Below the pieces are notes generated by a model that searched no databases, had not been told where the DNA came from, and worked only from the letters and a program-made list of their open reading frames with translations. DNA of 64,000 nt from Clostridioides difficile (GTDB taxonomy: Bacteria; Bacillota; Clostridia; Peptostreptococcales; Peptostreptococcaceae): positions 49,679 through 113,678 of the forward strand of contig NZ_OEZH01000182.1 of NCBI RefSeq assembly GCF_900243075.1, written 5' to 3'. The translations under genes were made by a program, and so were the position numbers. This document shows positions 8,802 through 16,487 of the stretch, in pieces; position 1 is the first letter of the stretch, and every line of letters starts with the position of its first letter.

Positions 8802-9653
8802 TCATATATTGTAACCTATAACAACTCTATCAATGCCTTGAATATCCTTCTTTGTATATATTTTTTTATATCCATTACTTTTCATAATATTAATTACATC
8901 TTCAGCTTGATTATGACCAACTTCATATACTAATATTCCACACCTATTTAAATATTTCTTCCCTTGTTCTGTTATTTTTCTATAAAAGTCCAATCCATCT
9001 TCTCCACCTTCAAGAGCATTATATGGCTCATAATCTTTAACTTGTGTGTGCAGCGTTTCTATATCTTGTTTTTTAATATATGGAGGATTTGAAACTATTA
9101 TATCAAATTTTATGTTACTATCACTTATTGCTGTAAATAAATCGGAATTGATATACTTTATTTTTTCACCAACTTCATTTATAATAGCATTTTTTTTAGC
9201 TATTTCTAAGGCTATTTCTGATATATCAAAAGACATGATTTTAGAATTTTCAATGTACTTCGCCAAACTTACTGTAATAGCACCAGAACCAGTACCTATG
9301 TCTAGTATACTTACTTCTTTTCTTCCTTTACATATTTCAATTATTTCTTCTACTAAAGTTTCTGTATCGGGTCTTGGAATCAATACACCTTCCTTAACAA
9401 AAAAGTCTAATCCCATAAACTCTCTATTTTCAACTATATATGCTATTGGTCTTCCATTTAATCTTTCCTTTGCAAAACCTATAAATTTTATTTCTTGTTC
9501 TTCAGTTAGCTCTTTATCCAGATTTAAGTGAATATATAGCCTGTCAACATCTCCCAATGCTTTTTGTAACAATAACTCTGTATCTAATCTTGGAGTGTCA
9601 CTTATATCTTTAAATGTATCTGAATATTTAATAATTATATCTTTTATTGTCAT
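8802..9653 (-). CDS. prmC: Release factor glutamine methyltransferase
   Basis: 283 residues. It is a SAM-dependent N5-glutamine methyltransferase acting on the GGQ motif of release factors. The SAM-binding motif is ILDIGTGSGAITVSLAK (about 118-134), and the catalytic NPPY motif is in IVSNPPYIKK (about 188-197). The N-terminal helical domain with ELLLQKALG matches PrmC rather than HemK-unrelated methylases. It lies directly upstream of its substrate gene prfA with 43 bases between them. Confidence 0.96.
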   Translation of the reverse strand: MTIKDIIIKYSDTFKDISDTPRLDTELLLQKALGDVDRLYIHLNLDKELTEEQEIKFIGFAKERLNGRPIAYIVENREFMGLDFFVKEGVLIPRPDTETLVEEIIEICKGRKEVSILDIGTGSGAITVSLAKYIENSKIMSFDISEIALEIAKKNAIINEVGEKIKYINSDLFTAISDSNIKFDIIVSNPPYIKKQDIETLHTQVKDYEPYNALEGGEDGLDFYRKITEQGKKYLNRCGILVYEVGHNQAEDVINIMKSNGYKKIYTKKDIQGIDRVVIGYNI

Positions 9654-9670
9654 AATAAATATCCTTTTCT

Positions 9671-10564
9671 TTAATCTACTACTGCCTTTAATGCTTCTAA
9701 GGCAACCTCTAATTGCTCATCATCAGGTTCTTTTGTTGTAAAATATTGCAACATCATTCCTGGATATGCAATAACTTTAGTAAATCCATTATCATATCTT
9801 CCAAGAATTCTAATTACTTCATAAGATAAACCTGCTACTATAGGCACGCATATAATTCTCATAAATATTCTAAGGATTGGATTTGGCCAGCCGAAAAATG
9901 CAAACAATATTATTGATACAGCCATAACTATAAATAAAAAATTTGTACCACATCTAGGATGTAGCCTTTTAAATTTTCTAGCATTCTCTACTGTAAGTTC
10001 TAAATCATTTTCATAACAATATATAGATTTATGTTCTGCTCCATGATATTGAAATACTCTTTCTATATCCTTACTTCGTGAAATCAGTATTATATATGCA
10101 AATAATATAGCAATTCTTATGATTCCTTCTATTAAATTAAGCATAAAGTCATTAGGCATTACCTTAGAAAAAGCTCCTCCTACCAATGTAGGTATAAAAA
10201 TAAATAATCCAGCAGAAAGTAGCATTGCTATGACTAATGAAAATATTATAATTATATCATTTGCCTTATCTTTAAAAATTTTCTTTATGAATAAATCAAA
10301 TTTATCCTCTTCAGCCTCTTCCATAAAAAACTCTGAAGAAAAATTTAAGCTTTTTATACCTTGAATCATTGTATCTATCATAACAAAAGAACCCCTAACA
10401 AAAGGTATCTTATCTATATTCTTATCTCTTACCCAACTTTTTATTCTATCTTCTTTTAGTGCTATTTCTCCGTCACTTTTTCTAACAGCTACTGCTCTTT
10501 TGTCTTTTGACTGCATCATTACACCTTCAATAACAGCTTGCCCACCTACAGCTTGTTTTGCCAT
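9671..10564 (-). CDS. DUF1385 family membrane protein (YqhQ-like)
   Basis: 297 residues. The N-terminus GGQAVIEGVMM is the hallmark of DUF1385/YqhQ, followed by about four to five membrane helices. The conserved YHGAEHK segment (about 173-179) and FKRLHPRCGTNFLF (about 197-210) contain His/Cys residues that could bind a metal. The function of the family is unknown to me. The position between rpmE and prmC is a common arrangement in clostridia and suggests a link to translation genes by operon only. AGGTGAG precedes the ATG. Confidence 0.9.
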   Translation of the reverse strand: MAKQAVGGQAVIEGVMMQSKDKRAVAVRKSDGEIALKEDRIKSWVRDKNIDKIPFVRGSFVMIDTMIQGIKSLNFSSEFFMEEAEEDKFDLFIKKIFKDKANDIIIIFSLVIAMLLSAGLFIFIPTLVGGAFSKVMPNDFMLNLIEGIIRIAILFAYIILISRSKDIERVFQYHGAEHKSIYCYENDLELTVENARKFKRLHPRCGTNFLFIVMAVSIILFAFFGWPNPILRIFMRIICVPIVAGLSYEVIRILGRYDNGFTKVIAYPGMMLQYFTTKEPDDEQLEVALEALKAVVD

Positions 10565-10661
10565 CCACTCACCTCATTTTATTGTATTTAAAATACTCAA
10601 TTTTACATATTTATTATTATAATACAAAAAGACAGTTTAAAGTAGAATATGAATGTTTTTT

Positions 10662-10695
10662 TGTAATAAAATAGGAGTTGGCTTCCTCCAACTCC
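10662..10695 (-). terminator. Intrinsic terminator after rpmE
   Basis: GGAGTTGG (10674-10681) and CCAACTCC (10688-10695) form an 8-bp GC-containing stem with a 6-nt loop. TATTTTATT follows on the minus strand. It would limit read-through from rpmE into the DUF1385-prmC-prfA genes. Confidence 0.85.
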
Positions 10696-10708
10696 ACTTT
10701 TATAAAAA

Positions 10709-10909
10709 TTAGTCCATTTTGAATCTTTTCTTGAATTTGTCGATTCTTCCACCTTTTTCTATGTTCTTTTGTTTTCCTGTATAGAATGGATGGCATTCTG
10801 AACATATTTCAACTTTTATTTCGTCCTTAGTTGAACCAGCAACAAATGTGTTCCCACAAGCACAACGCACTTCAACTGGATTGTATTTTGGTTGTATTTC
10901 CTTTTGCAT
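10709..10909 (-). CDS. rpmE: 50S ribosomal protein L31 (zinc-binding form)
   Basis: 66 residues starting [20 protein letters not shown]. The upstream in-frame GTG at 10918 is rejected because AGAGGTG lies just before the ATG at 10909. The four cysteines (CAC near the N-terminus and CSEC further on) make the zinc-binding C+ type of L31, which is expressed when zinc is sufficient. A downstream C-terminal stretch [11 protein letters not shown] is conserved. It lies between rho and the DUF1385 gene, as in many Firmicutes. Confidence 0.96.
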   Translation of the reverse strand: MQKEIQPKYNPVEVRCACGNTFVAGSTKDEIKVEICSECHPFYTGKQKNIEKGGRIDKFKKRFKMD

Positions 10910-11061
10910 TATAGTCACCTCTTCTCTTTATTTAAAAAAATTAATTATATTAACTTTCTTTTTACATTATCAACTACATTATTATAGCATAACTTATTAT
11001 GCCATTCAAGTGATTTTTCTATTACTTTATATAATCTATATTTACATTTATATTACTGATT

Positions 11062-12651
11062 TTACAAATTCTTTATTGATTTTACAAACTCTTTATTGTC
11101 CTTAGTTCTTTTTATAAGCTCAATGACTTTGTCTGTAATTTCCATTACTGAATTATTACTCATTTCTCTTCTTAATCTCCAAAGAGCTGTCTTTTCTTCG
11201 TCATCAAGCAATAGGTCATCTCTTCTTGTACCAGACTTATAAATATCAATTGCAGGGAATATTCTTTTTTCAGCTAATTTTCTATCTAGATGTAATTCCA
11301 TATTTCCTGTACCTTTAAACTCCTCAAATATTACATCATCCATCCTAGAACCAGTTTCAACTAGTGCTGTTCCTAGTATTGTTAAAGAGCCACCTTGTCT
11401 AATGTTTCTAGCTGCCCCAAAGAACTTTTTAGGTCCATGAAGTGCACCAGGGTCAATACCTCCAGATAAAGTTCTACCTGTAGGAGATATTGTAAGGTTA
11501 TATGCCCTTGCTAGTCTAGTTATACTATCTAGTAAGATTACTACATCTTTACCATGTTCAACTAATCTTTGAGCTCTATTTAACACCATCTCTGCAACTT
11601 TGACATGATGACTTGATACTTGGTCAAAAGTAGAATATATAACATCTCCTTCAATCGATTCTTTCATATCAGTAACTTCCTCTGGTCTTTCATCTATAAG
11701 GAGTACTATAAGTTCAACATTTGGATGATTTTTGGCTATGCTATTTGCAACACTTTTTAAAAGAACTGTTTTCCCAGCTTTTGGAGGTGCTACTATCAAT
11801 CCCCTTTGTCCTTTTCCTATAGGAGAAATTAAATCTATAATTCTTGTAGCTATCTCATTTCTATTTGTTTCCAATGTAAGTCGTTCTTCTGGAAATATTG
11901 GTGTCAGTGTCTCAAAAGCATTTCTTTGTATAGCTGTGTCAGGATTTTCGTCATTTATTTTTTGAACATATAAAAGTGCTCTAAATTTCTCTCCACTTTT
12001 TGGATGTCTAGTTATCCCCTTAATCTTATCTCCTGTCTTCATATTAAATCTTCTTATTTGAGATGGTGAAACGTAAACATCACCTTCAGTAGATAAATAA
12101 TTTGAACCTCTTAAAAAACCAAATCCATCTGGCAAAATTTCAAGCACACCTACTACTTCATCTTCTTTTGATGTATTGAATTCATCTACTATCTTAGACT
12201 CATCAACTTGTTTAGGCATATAATAATTTTTATTATTATTTCTGACCATTCTATTAGATATATTTGATGCCTTATTACAATCATTTACATTTGTTGTCTT
12301 ACTATAATCACTTCTTTGGCTTCTGTTTTCTTGGTTTTGGGAAATATTTTGAGTATCTATTTCTTTCTTGTTGTATGATTTGGTAGGGCTCTTATATTCA
12401 ACTTCTTTTTCTATACTTTCACGCTCTATATTTTCTTTTCTATCTTTTATGTCTTCTTTAATATCTTCATTTTTTTCTTTACTATCTTCACTTATTTTTT
12501 CCTCATTTTTACTTTTAGAATTTATAATCTCAATTAACTCATTTTTCTTATATGTAGTAATTGATTTTATTTTTAATTCTTTAGCTATCTCTCGTAGCTC
12601 AACTAAGGTCTTACTACCTAATCCTTCTAATACTTTATCATCTAAAATCAA
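11062..12651 (-). CDS. rho: Transcription termination factor Rho with N-terminal insertion
   Basis: About 529 residues from a TTG start at 12651, which sits 6 bases after a perfect AGGAGG. The ATG at 12666 overlaps that ribosome site and is unlikely. Order: Rho N-terminal helical domain (ILDDKVLEG... to about 45), then a long low-complexity insertion rich in Lys, Glu, Asn and Ser (about 46-160). The cold-shock-like RNA-binding domain follows ([15 protein letters not shown]), then the ATPase/translocase core with Walker [16 protein letters not shown] and Walker [10 protein letters not shown]. It ends transcripts by RNA-dependent ATP hydrolysis. A good promoter lies about 100 bp upstream. Confidence 0.96.
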   Translation of the reverse strand: MILDDKVLEGLGSKTLVELREIAKELKIKSITTYKKNELIEIINSKSKNEEKISEDSKEKNEDIKEDIKDRKENIERESIEKEVEYKSPTKSYNKKEIDTQNISQNQENRSQRSDYSKTTNVNDCNKASNISNRMVRNNNKNYYMPKQVDESKIVDEFNTSKEDEVVGVLEILPDGFGFLRGSNYLSTEGDVYVSPSQIRRFNMKTGDKIKGITRHPKSGEKFRALLYVQKINDENPDTAIQRNAFETLTPIFPEERLTLETNRNEIATRIIDLISPIGKGQRGLIVAPPKAGKTVLLKSVANSIAKNHPNVELIVLLIDERPEEVTDMKESIEGDVIYSTFDQVSSHHVKVAEMVLNRAQRLVEHGKDVVILLDSITRLARAYNLTISPTGRTLSGGIDPGALHGPKKFFGAARNIRQGGSLTILGTALVETGSRMDDVIFEEFKGTGNMELHLDRKLAEKRIFPAIDIYKSGTRRDDLLLDDEEKTALWRLRREMSNNSVMEITDKVIELIKRTKDNKEFVKSIKNL

Positions 12652-12747
12652 AAAAATCCTCCTCATCTATATATTCATTTATATACATACTTATTTTGGA
12701 AATTGAAGGCATGAAAAAGAAAAGTTTTATTTAAACAGTTAAGTCTA

Positions 12748-12777
12748 ATAATATCACTATTTATACATTATGGTCAA
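12748..12777 (-). promoter_or_regulatory. SigmaA-type promoter for rho
   Basis: On the minus strand, TTGACC (complement of 12772-12777), an 18-bp spacer and TATTAT (complement of 12748-12753). Predicted start is near 12741, giving a leader of about 90 nt before the TTG start. Such leaders can host Rho autoregulation, which is not shown here. Confidence 0.6.
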
Positions 12778-12936
12778 TAAATAAAATTTAAAACATTATT
12801 AACTATTATATTACTGTATCTCAAGTCCAATCTTAGCACGTTTTTATAAATTTATTACTATATTATATTTTATAATAATATTTTCCATCAAAATATGCAA
12901 CTATTATAAAAATTTTTTTTTACATTTATAAATTCT

Positions 12937-12998
12937 AAAAACCATATATAACTAAAATGTTGTAAGTTTTTAACTACATTAAGTTATATATGGTTTTT
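12937..12998 (-). terminator. Long perfect hairpin ending the galU transcript
   Basis: A 17-bp perfect inverted repeat (12937-12953 with 12982-12998) starts AAAAACCATATATAACT. The 28-nt loop has a second internal pairing (ATGT/ACAT, AGTT/AACT). A/T runs lie on both ends, so it could stop transcription from either side. Confidence 0.65.
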
Positions 12999-13034
12999 AT
13001 ATTTATGTATATCAACTTCAGTTATTTATCCATA

Positions 13035-13148
13035 TTACATAGTTGCAATCATACTCAAAACAGCTGTTATGCTAGTTAATACAAGAATTCCCACGATTCC
13101 AACAGCTATTATTCTATTAATTTTTTTCTGACTTGATTTTGCCACCAT
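13035..13148 (-). CDS. Small single-pass membrane protein, DUF4044-like
   Basis: 37 residues, MVAKSSQKKINRIIAV then a hydrophobic helix (about 13-35) ending IATM. The ATG at 13148 has AAAGGTG 5 bases upstream, and the gene begins 17 bases after the galU stop. A short basic N-terminus plus one membrane helix resembles the DUF4044 group of tiny Firmicute membrane proteins. Function is unknown. The ribosome site, the position in the galU unit and the hairpin right after it support a real gene; I have no sequence search to confirm the family. Confidence 0.65.
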   Translation of the reverse strand: MVAKSSQKKINRIIAVGIVGILVLTSITAVLSMIATM

Positions 13149-13165
13149 ACATCACCTTTCATTAA

Positions 13166-14131
13166 TTATTTTTGAATTTCAAGTTCTCTAACTTCATTGA
13201 CTTCATCTAAATTCATTTTTTCACCTATATTATTGTATAACACATCGTTATCTTTATCAAATTCATTACAAACATGTTTTAAATACTTTATAAAATCTTC
13301 CTTAAGGTCTTCTTTCTTTAGGGCGAAATCAACAGTAGCTTCTAAAAATCCTAGCTTATCACCAACATCATATCTCTTACCTTCAAAATTATACGCATAC
13401 ATAGCTTCTTTCTTAGATAATATTTTTAAAGCATCTGTCAGTTGCACCTCTCCACCTTTACCTGGTGGTAAATCCTTAAGAATGTCAAAGATTTCAGGAG
13501 TTATTATATATCTACCTAAAATAGCAATATTTGAAGGAGCTTTTCCTGGTTCTGGCTTCTCTACCATATCTTTGACCTTATAAACTCTACCTTCTATATT
13601 TTTTGCTTCTATTATCCCATATTTATTAGTATCTTCTTGATTCACTTTTTGAACACCTAATATTGTAGTTCTATACTCTTCATATGCATCTGTTAGTTGC
13701 TTTAAACAAGGTACATCATTGTCTACAATATCATCACCTAACATTACTGCAAAAGGCTCATCACCTATAAAATGCCTAGCACAATAAATTGCATCTCCCA
13801 ACCCCTTTGGCTCTTTCTGTCTTATATAATGTATGTTAATCATGTTAGATATATTTTGTACTATCTCTAATAGTTCTTTCTTACCTTTTTTCTCTAAATC
13901 AAGTTCCAATTCTACGGATTTATCAAAGTGGTCTTCAATAGACTTTTTATTTCTACCTGTTATTATTAGTATTTCCTCTATTCCTGAGGCCACAGCTTCT
14001 TCTATTATGTATTGTAGAGTTGGTTTATCAACTATTGGTAACATTTCTTTTGGTTGTGCCTTTGTAGCTGGCAAAAATCTAGTTCCTAAACCTGCTGCTG
14101 GTATTACAGCTTTTTTAACTTTAACTTGCAT
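13166..14131 (-). CDS. galU: UTP-glucose-1-phosphate uridylyltransferase
   Basis: About 321 residues from ATG 14131, preceded by GGGAG; a GTG five codons earlier lacks a site. It makes UDP-glucose from UTP and glucose-1-phosphate for glycan and envelope polymers. The nucleotidyltransferase signature is AVIPAAGLGTRFLPATKAQPKEMLP at the N-terminus. Other marks are LGDDIVD (metal-binding Asp, about 128-134) and EKPEPGKAPSNIAILGRYI. It is followed by the 37-residue membrane protein gene and preceded by the terminator of the M3 peptidase gene. Confidence 0.95.
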   Translation of the reverse strand: MQVKVKKAVIPAAGLGTRFLPATKAQPKEMLPIVDKPTLQYIIEEAVASGIEEILIITGRNKKSIEDHFDKSVELELDLEKKGKKELLEIVQNISNMINIHYIRQKEPKGLGDAIYCARHFIGDEPFAVMLGDDIVDNDVPCLKQLTDAYEEYRTTILGVQKVNQEDTNKYGIIEAKNIEGRVYKVKDMVEKPEPGKAPSNIAILGRYIITPEIFDILKDLPPGKGGEVQLTDALKILSKKEAMYAYNFEGKRYDVGDKLGFLEATVDFALKKEDLKEDFIKYLKHVCNEFDKDNDVLYNNIGEKMNLDEVNEVRELEIQK

Positions 14132-14154
14132 AGAATCATCTCCCACTAATTAAT

Positions 14155-14184
14155 AAATAAAAAGCCCTATCTTGATAGGACTTT
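14155..14184 (-). terminator. Intrinsic terminator after the M3 peptidase gene
   Basis: CCTATC/GATAGG stem with G-U extension to GTCC/GGGC and a short loop, followed by TTTTTATTT on the minus strand, between the stop at 14245 and galU. Confidence 0.8.
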
Positions 14185-14244
14185 AAACTTTTAGTATATT
14201 TTATCATTAATTCGATATATTTACCATGTGGATTATAATAATCT

Positions 14245-16137
14245 TTATAATAGCTTTTCAAGTTCTGCTACTAAGCTGTCAAATTTTTTGATTGTATTTT
14301 CTATAGGTTTTGTATTAGTTAAATTTATACCACTTGATTTTAACAAATTTATTGGATAATCTGAACTTCCTTTTTTAAGAAAACTTATATAGTTATCTGA
14401 ACCATTTTTTAATATGTCTTGGGCAAAACTTACTCCTGCACTACAACCTGTAGCATATTTATAGACATAGAAACTATTATAAAAATGTGGGATTCTCGCC
14501 CATCCGACCTTAGATAATTGGTCTAATTCATAGCTTTGTCCATAATATTTTTTAAGAAGTTGTCCCCAAACATCATTTAATACTAATGCATTTACACTTC
14601 TTCCTTTTTCTACTAACTCATGTATAGTTTTTTCAAATTCAGCATACATAGTTTGTGTATAAAGAGTGTCTTTTATCAAATCTAAATATTGTGTTATATA
14701 ATAAGCTTTTTCATCGTTACCTTTAGCCTCTCTTATAAGCATCTCATAAAGTAATGCTTCATTAGTTGTGGATGCAACCTCGTGAGTAAATATAGACGGA
14801 TTTGAATTCAAATAATTCTGATTCTTAGAGCTTAGGTATTCGTATACAGCATGACCAAGTTCATGCGATAAAGTTGAAACTGAACCTAATGAATTATTAT
14901 AATTTAAAAGTATATATGGATGATTTTCATAAACAGATAGGCAGTATCCACCACTTACTTTATTTTCATGTGAATAAACATCTATCCATTTTTCATTGAA
15001 AGCTTTATATACTACATCATTGTATTCTTTTCCTAAAGGTGATAATGCTGAATATACTATACTTTGTGCCTTTTCATAGTTAATATTATTATCAGCAGCC
15101 TTAACTATAGGCACAAACATATCATATGAATGAACCTTGTCTAACTTTAAGACTTTTTTTCTTAAATCTATATATTTGTGTAGACTGTCCATATTGCTAT
15201 TTACAGTCCTTATTAAGTTATTATATACTTTTTCATCTACATTATCAGATTCCAAATACATCTCTAAAGAAGACTCATAACCTCTCTCCTGAGAATAAAA
15301 AATATTTTTTTTAACTTGACCAGTAATCAAACCTGCAATTGTATTTATATTATCATTGTAAGTTATGAGTTCATCTTGATAAGCTTTTTTTCTATTTTCT
15401 CTATCTGGCGATTCTAATTCACTCGCATATTGAGCTGGTGTCAAATTAGTTTTTCTATCCATATTTCTAAATAACTCATATACTTGACTTGGAAGATTGC
15501 TTATTGAAGATACTTTACTTAGAATATCCTCTGATTTATCGTCTAAGTAATGTACTTTATTTCTTCTTATATCTCTTAAATATGCACCATATTTTCTATT
15601 TATATTTTTATTTGAAACAATTTTCTTATAATCTTTGTTTGATAATTTTAGTATTTCTAATTCTAAGTCTGAACAAATCCCCATATAATTACCATAAGAT
15701 TTACTTATGCTATCACTCATATCTAAGTATTTATATGAATTTTTATTAGTATCTTGTTTTAGTTTTACATAGGCAGAAAGCTTATTTAGTCTTATATCAA
15801 GTTTTTCTTTAATATTTAAGGCAAAAGACAAATGTGTTGGTGATTTTGTTACTTTACCTATGTAATTTTTCAACTCTTTAGTATCTTTATCAAAACTCTT
15901 AAGTTCTTTTTTCCATTGGTCATCACTTTTAAACAAAGATTGCAAGTTCCAACATGTTTTTTCATAATCTATTTCTTGTTTTTTTTCAGCATCATCTTCA
16001 GTATCATTATTATTCATGACAGTCATTGCTCTATCATTATTCTTTTGATATCCTTGGTCAGCTTTTATACTTATTATTAACATGCAAAAAATAGAAATAA
16101 ATAAAGGTATTATTGCTTTGCACAATTTTCTATTCAT
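14245..16137 (-). CDS. pepF: Exported M3-family oligoendopeptidase F-like metallopeptidase
   Basis: About 630 residues from ATG 16137; an upstream TTG at 16155 reads through the ribosome site and is rejected. The zinc motif is TLSHELGHAVYEYL (HExxH) with a downstream Glu in THEVASTTNEALLYE, the M3 thermolysin-like arrangement. The N-terminus MNRKLCKAIIPLFISIFCMLIIS is a signal peptide or membrane anchor, so this copy acts outside the membrane, unlike the usual cytosolic PepF. No lipobox was seen. Its ribosome site is inside a 13-bp hairpin (16138-16185). It probably trims short peptides at the cell surface. Confidence 0.87.
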   Translation of the reverse strand: MNRKLCKAIIPLFISIFCMLIISIKADQGYQKNNDRAMTVMNNNDTEDDAEKKQEIDYEKTCWNLQSLFKSDDQWKKELKSFDKDTKELKNYIGKVTKSPTHLSFALNIKEKLDIRLNKLSAYVKLKQDTNKNSYKYLDMSDSISKSYGNYMGICSDLELEILKLSNKDYKKIVSNKNINRKYGAYLRDIRRNKVHYLDDKSEDILSKVSSISNLPSQVYELFRNMDRKTNLTPAQYASELESPDRENRKKAYQDELITYNDNINTIAGLITGQVKKNIFYSQERGYESSLEMYLESDNVDEKVYNNLIRTVNSNMDSLHKYIDLRKKVLKLDKVHSYDMFVPIVKAADNNINYEKAQSIVYSALSPLGKEYNDVVYKAFNEKWIDVYSHENKVSGGYCLSVYENHPYILLNYNNSLGSVSTLSHELGHAVYEYLSSKNQNYLNSNPSIFTHEVASTTNEALLYEMLIREAKGNDEKAYYITQYLDLIKDTLYTQTMYAEFEKTIHELVEKGRSVNALVLNDVWGQLLKKYYGQSYELDQLSKVGWARIPHFYNSFYVYKYATGCSAGVSFAQDILKNGSDNYISFLKKGSSDYPINLLKSSGINLTNTKPIENTIKKFDSLVAELEKLL

Positions 16138-16185
16138 AAAAAGCCATCCTTTCAATAAATTTACTTAATAATAGGATGGCTTTTT
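16138..16185 (-). promoter_or_regulatory. Hairpin burying the ribosome binding site of the M3 peptidase gene
   Basis: Perfect 13-bp inverted repeat: AAAAAGCCATCCT (16138-16150) with AGGATGGCTTTTT (16173-16185). In the minus-strand RNA the 3' arm contains the SD AGGATGG, and its U-run ends directly at the ATG. The element resembles an intrinsic terminator fused to the start site, so it could act as terminator, translational block or both. Confidence 0.6.
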
Positions 16186-16238
16186 TTAGATATATTATTC
16201 AATTATTCATACTATATAAATAAATATCGAATTAATAG

Positions 16239-16473
16239 TTATCCACATAATAATCAACATATTCACAGGCTTTATTTACATAGAAATTTAGTTATTTCAA
16301 CATGAATCTCTTTTAATAATAGCTTTTGTTTTTTCTTTTTTTACATTTTATTAACATTTATGCCATACTTATCAACAAATTTTGTTGATTTATATGTTTT
16401 TTTTGTTAATAACTATACTTTTTTCAAAAGTCTATTAACATATTATACACAAGTTATCCACATCTTATACACA
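16239..16473. promoter_or_regulatory. Cluster of DnaA-box-like sequences downstream of spoIIE
   Basis: Two perfect TTATCCACA boxes (16239-16247 and 16454-16462). Two TTATACACA boxes (16443-16451 and 16465-16473) flank the second one, so three same-strand boxes start at 16443, 16454 and 16465, an exact 11-bp period. TTATCAACA (16369-16377) is a further one-mismatch match and forms a palindrome with TGTTGAT just after it. TGTTAATAA (16404-16412) is a weaker reverse match. The gap (16138-16487) contains no ORF with a ribosome site. Tandem boxes in phase favour cooperative DnaA binding. Confidence 0.6.
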
Positions 16474-16487
16474 GAATTTTGTAAACT

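Larger units (their letters stand above)
12652..13034. other. Intergenic region between rho and the small membrane protein gene
   Basis: This 383-bp gap holds the rho promoter (12748-12777), its roughly 90-nt leader and a long perfect hairpin (12937-12998) that ends the galU unit. No other ORF with a ribosome site was seen. Confidence 0.6.

Noticed and set aside
11060..11102. Direct repeat of GATTTTACAAAYTCTTTATT
   Set aside because: It encodes the last residues of Rho and runs only just past its stop; a small coding duplication, not a separate element.
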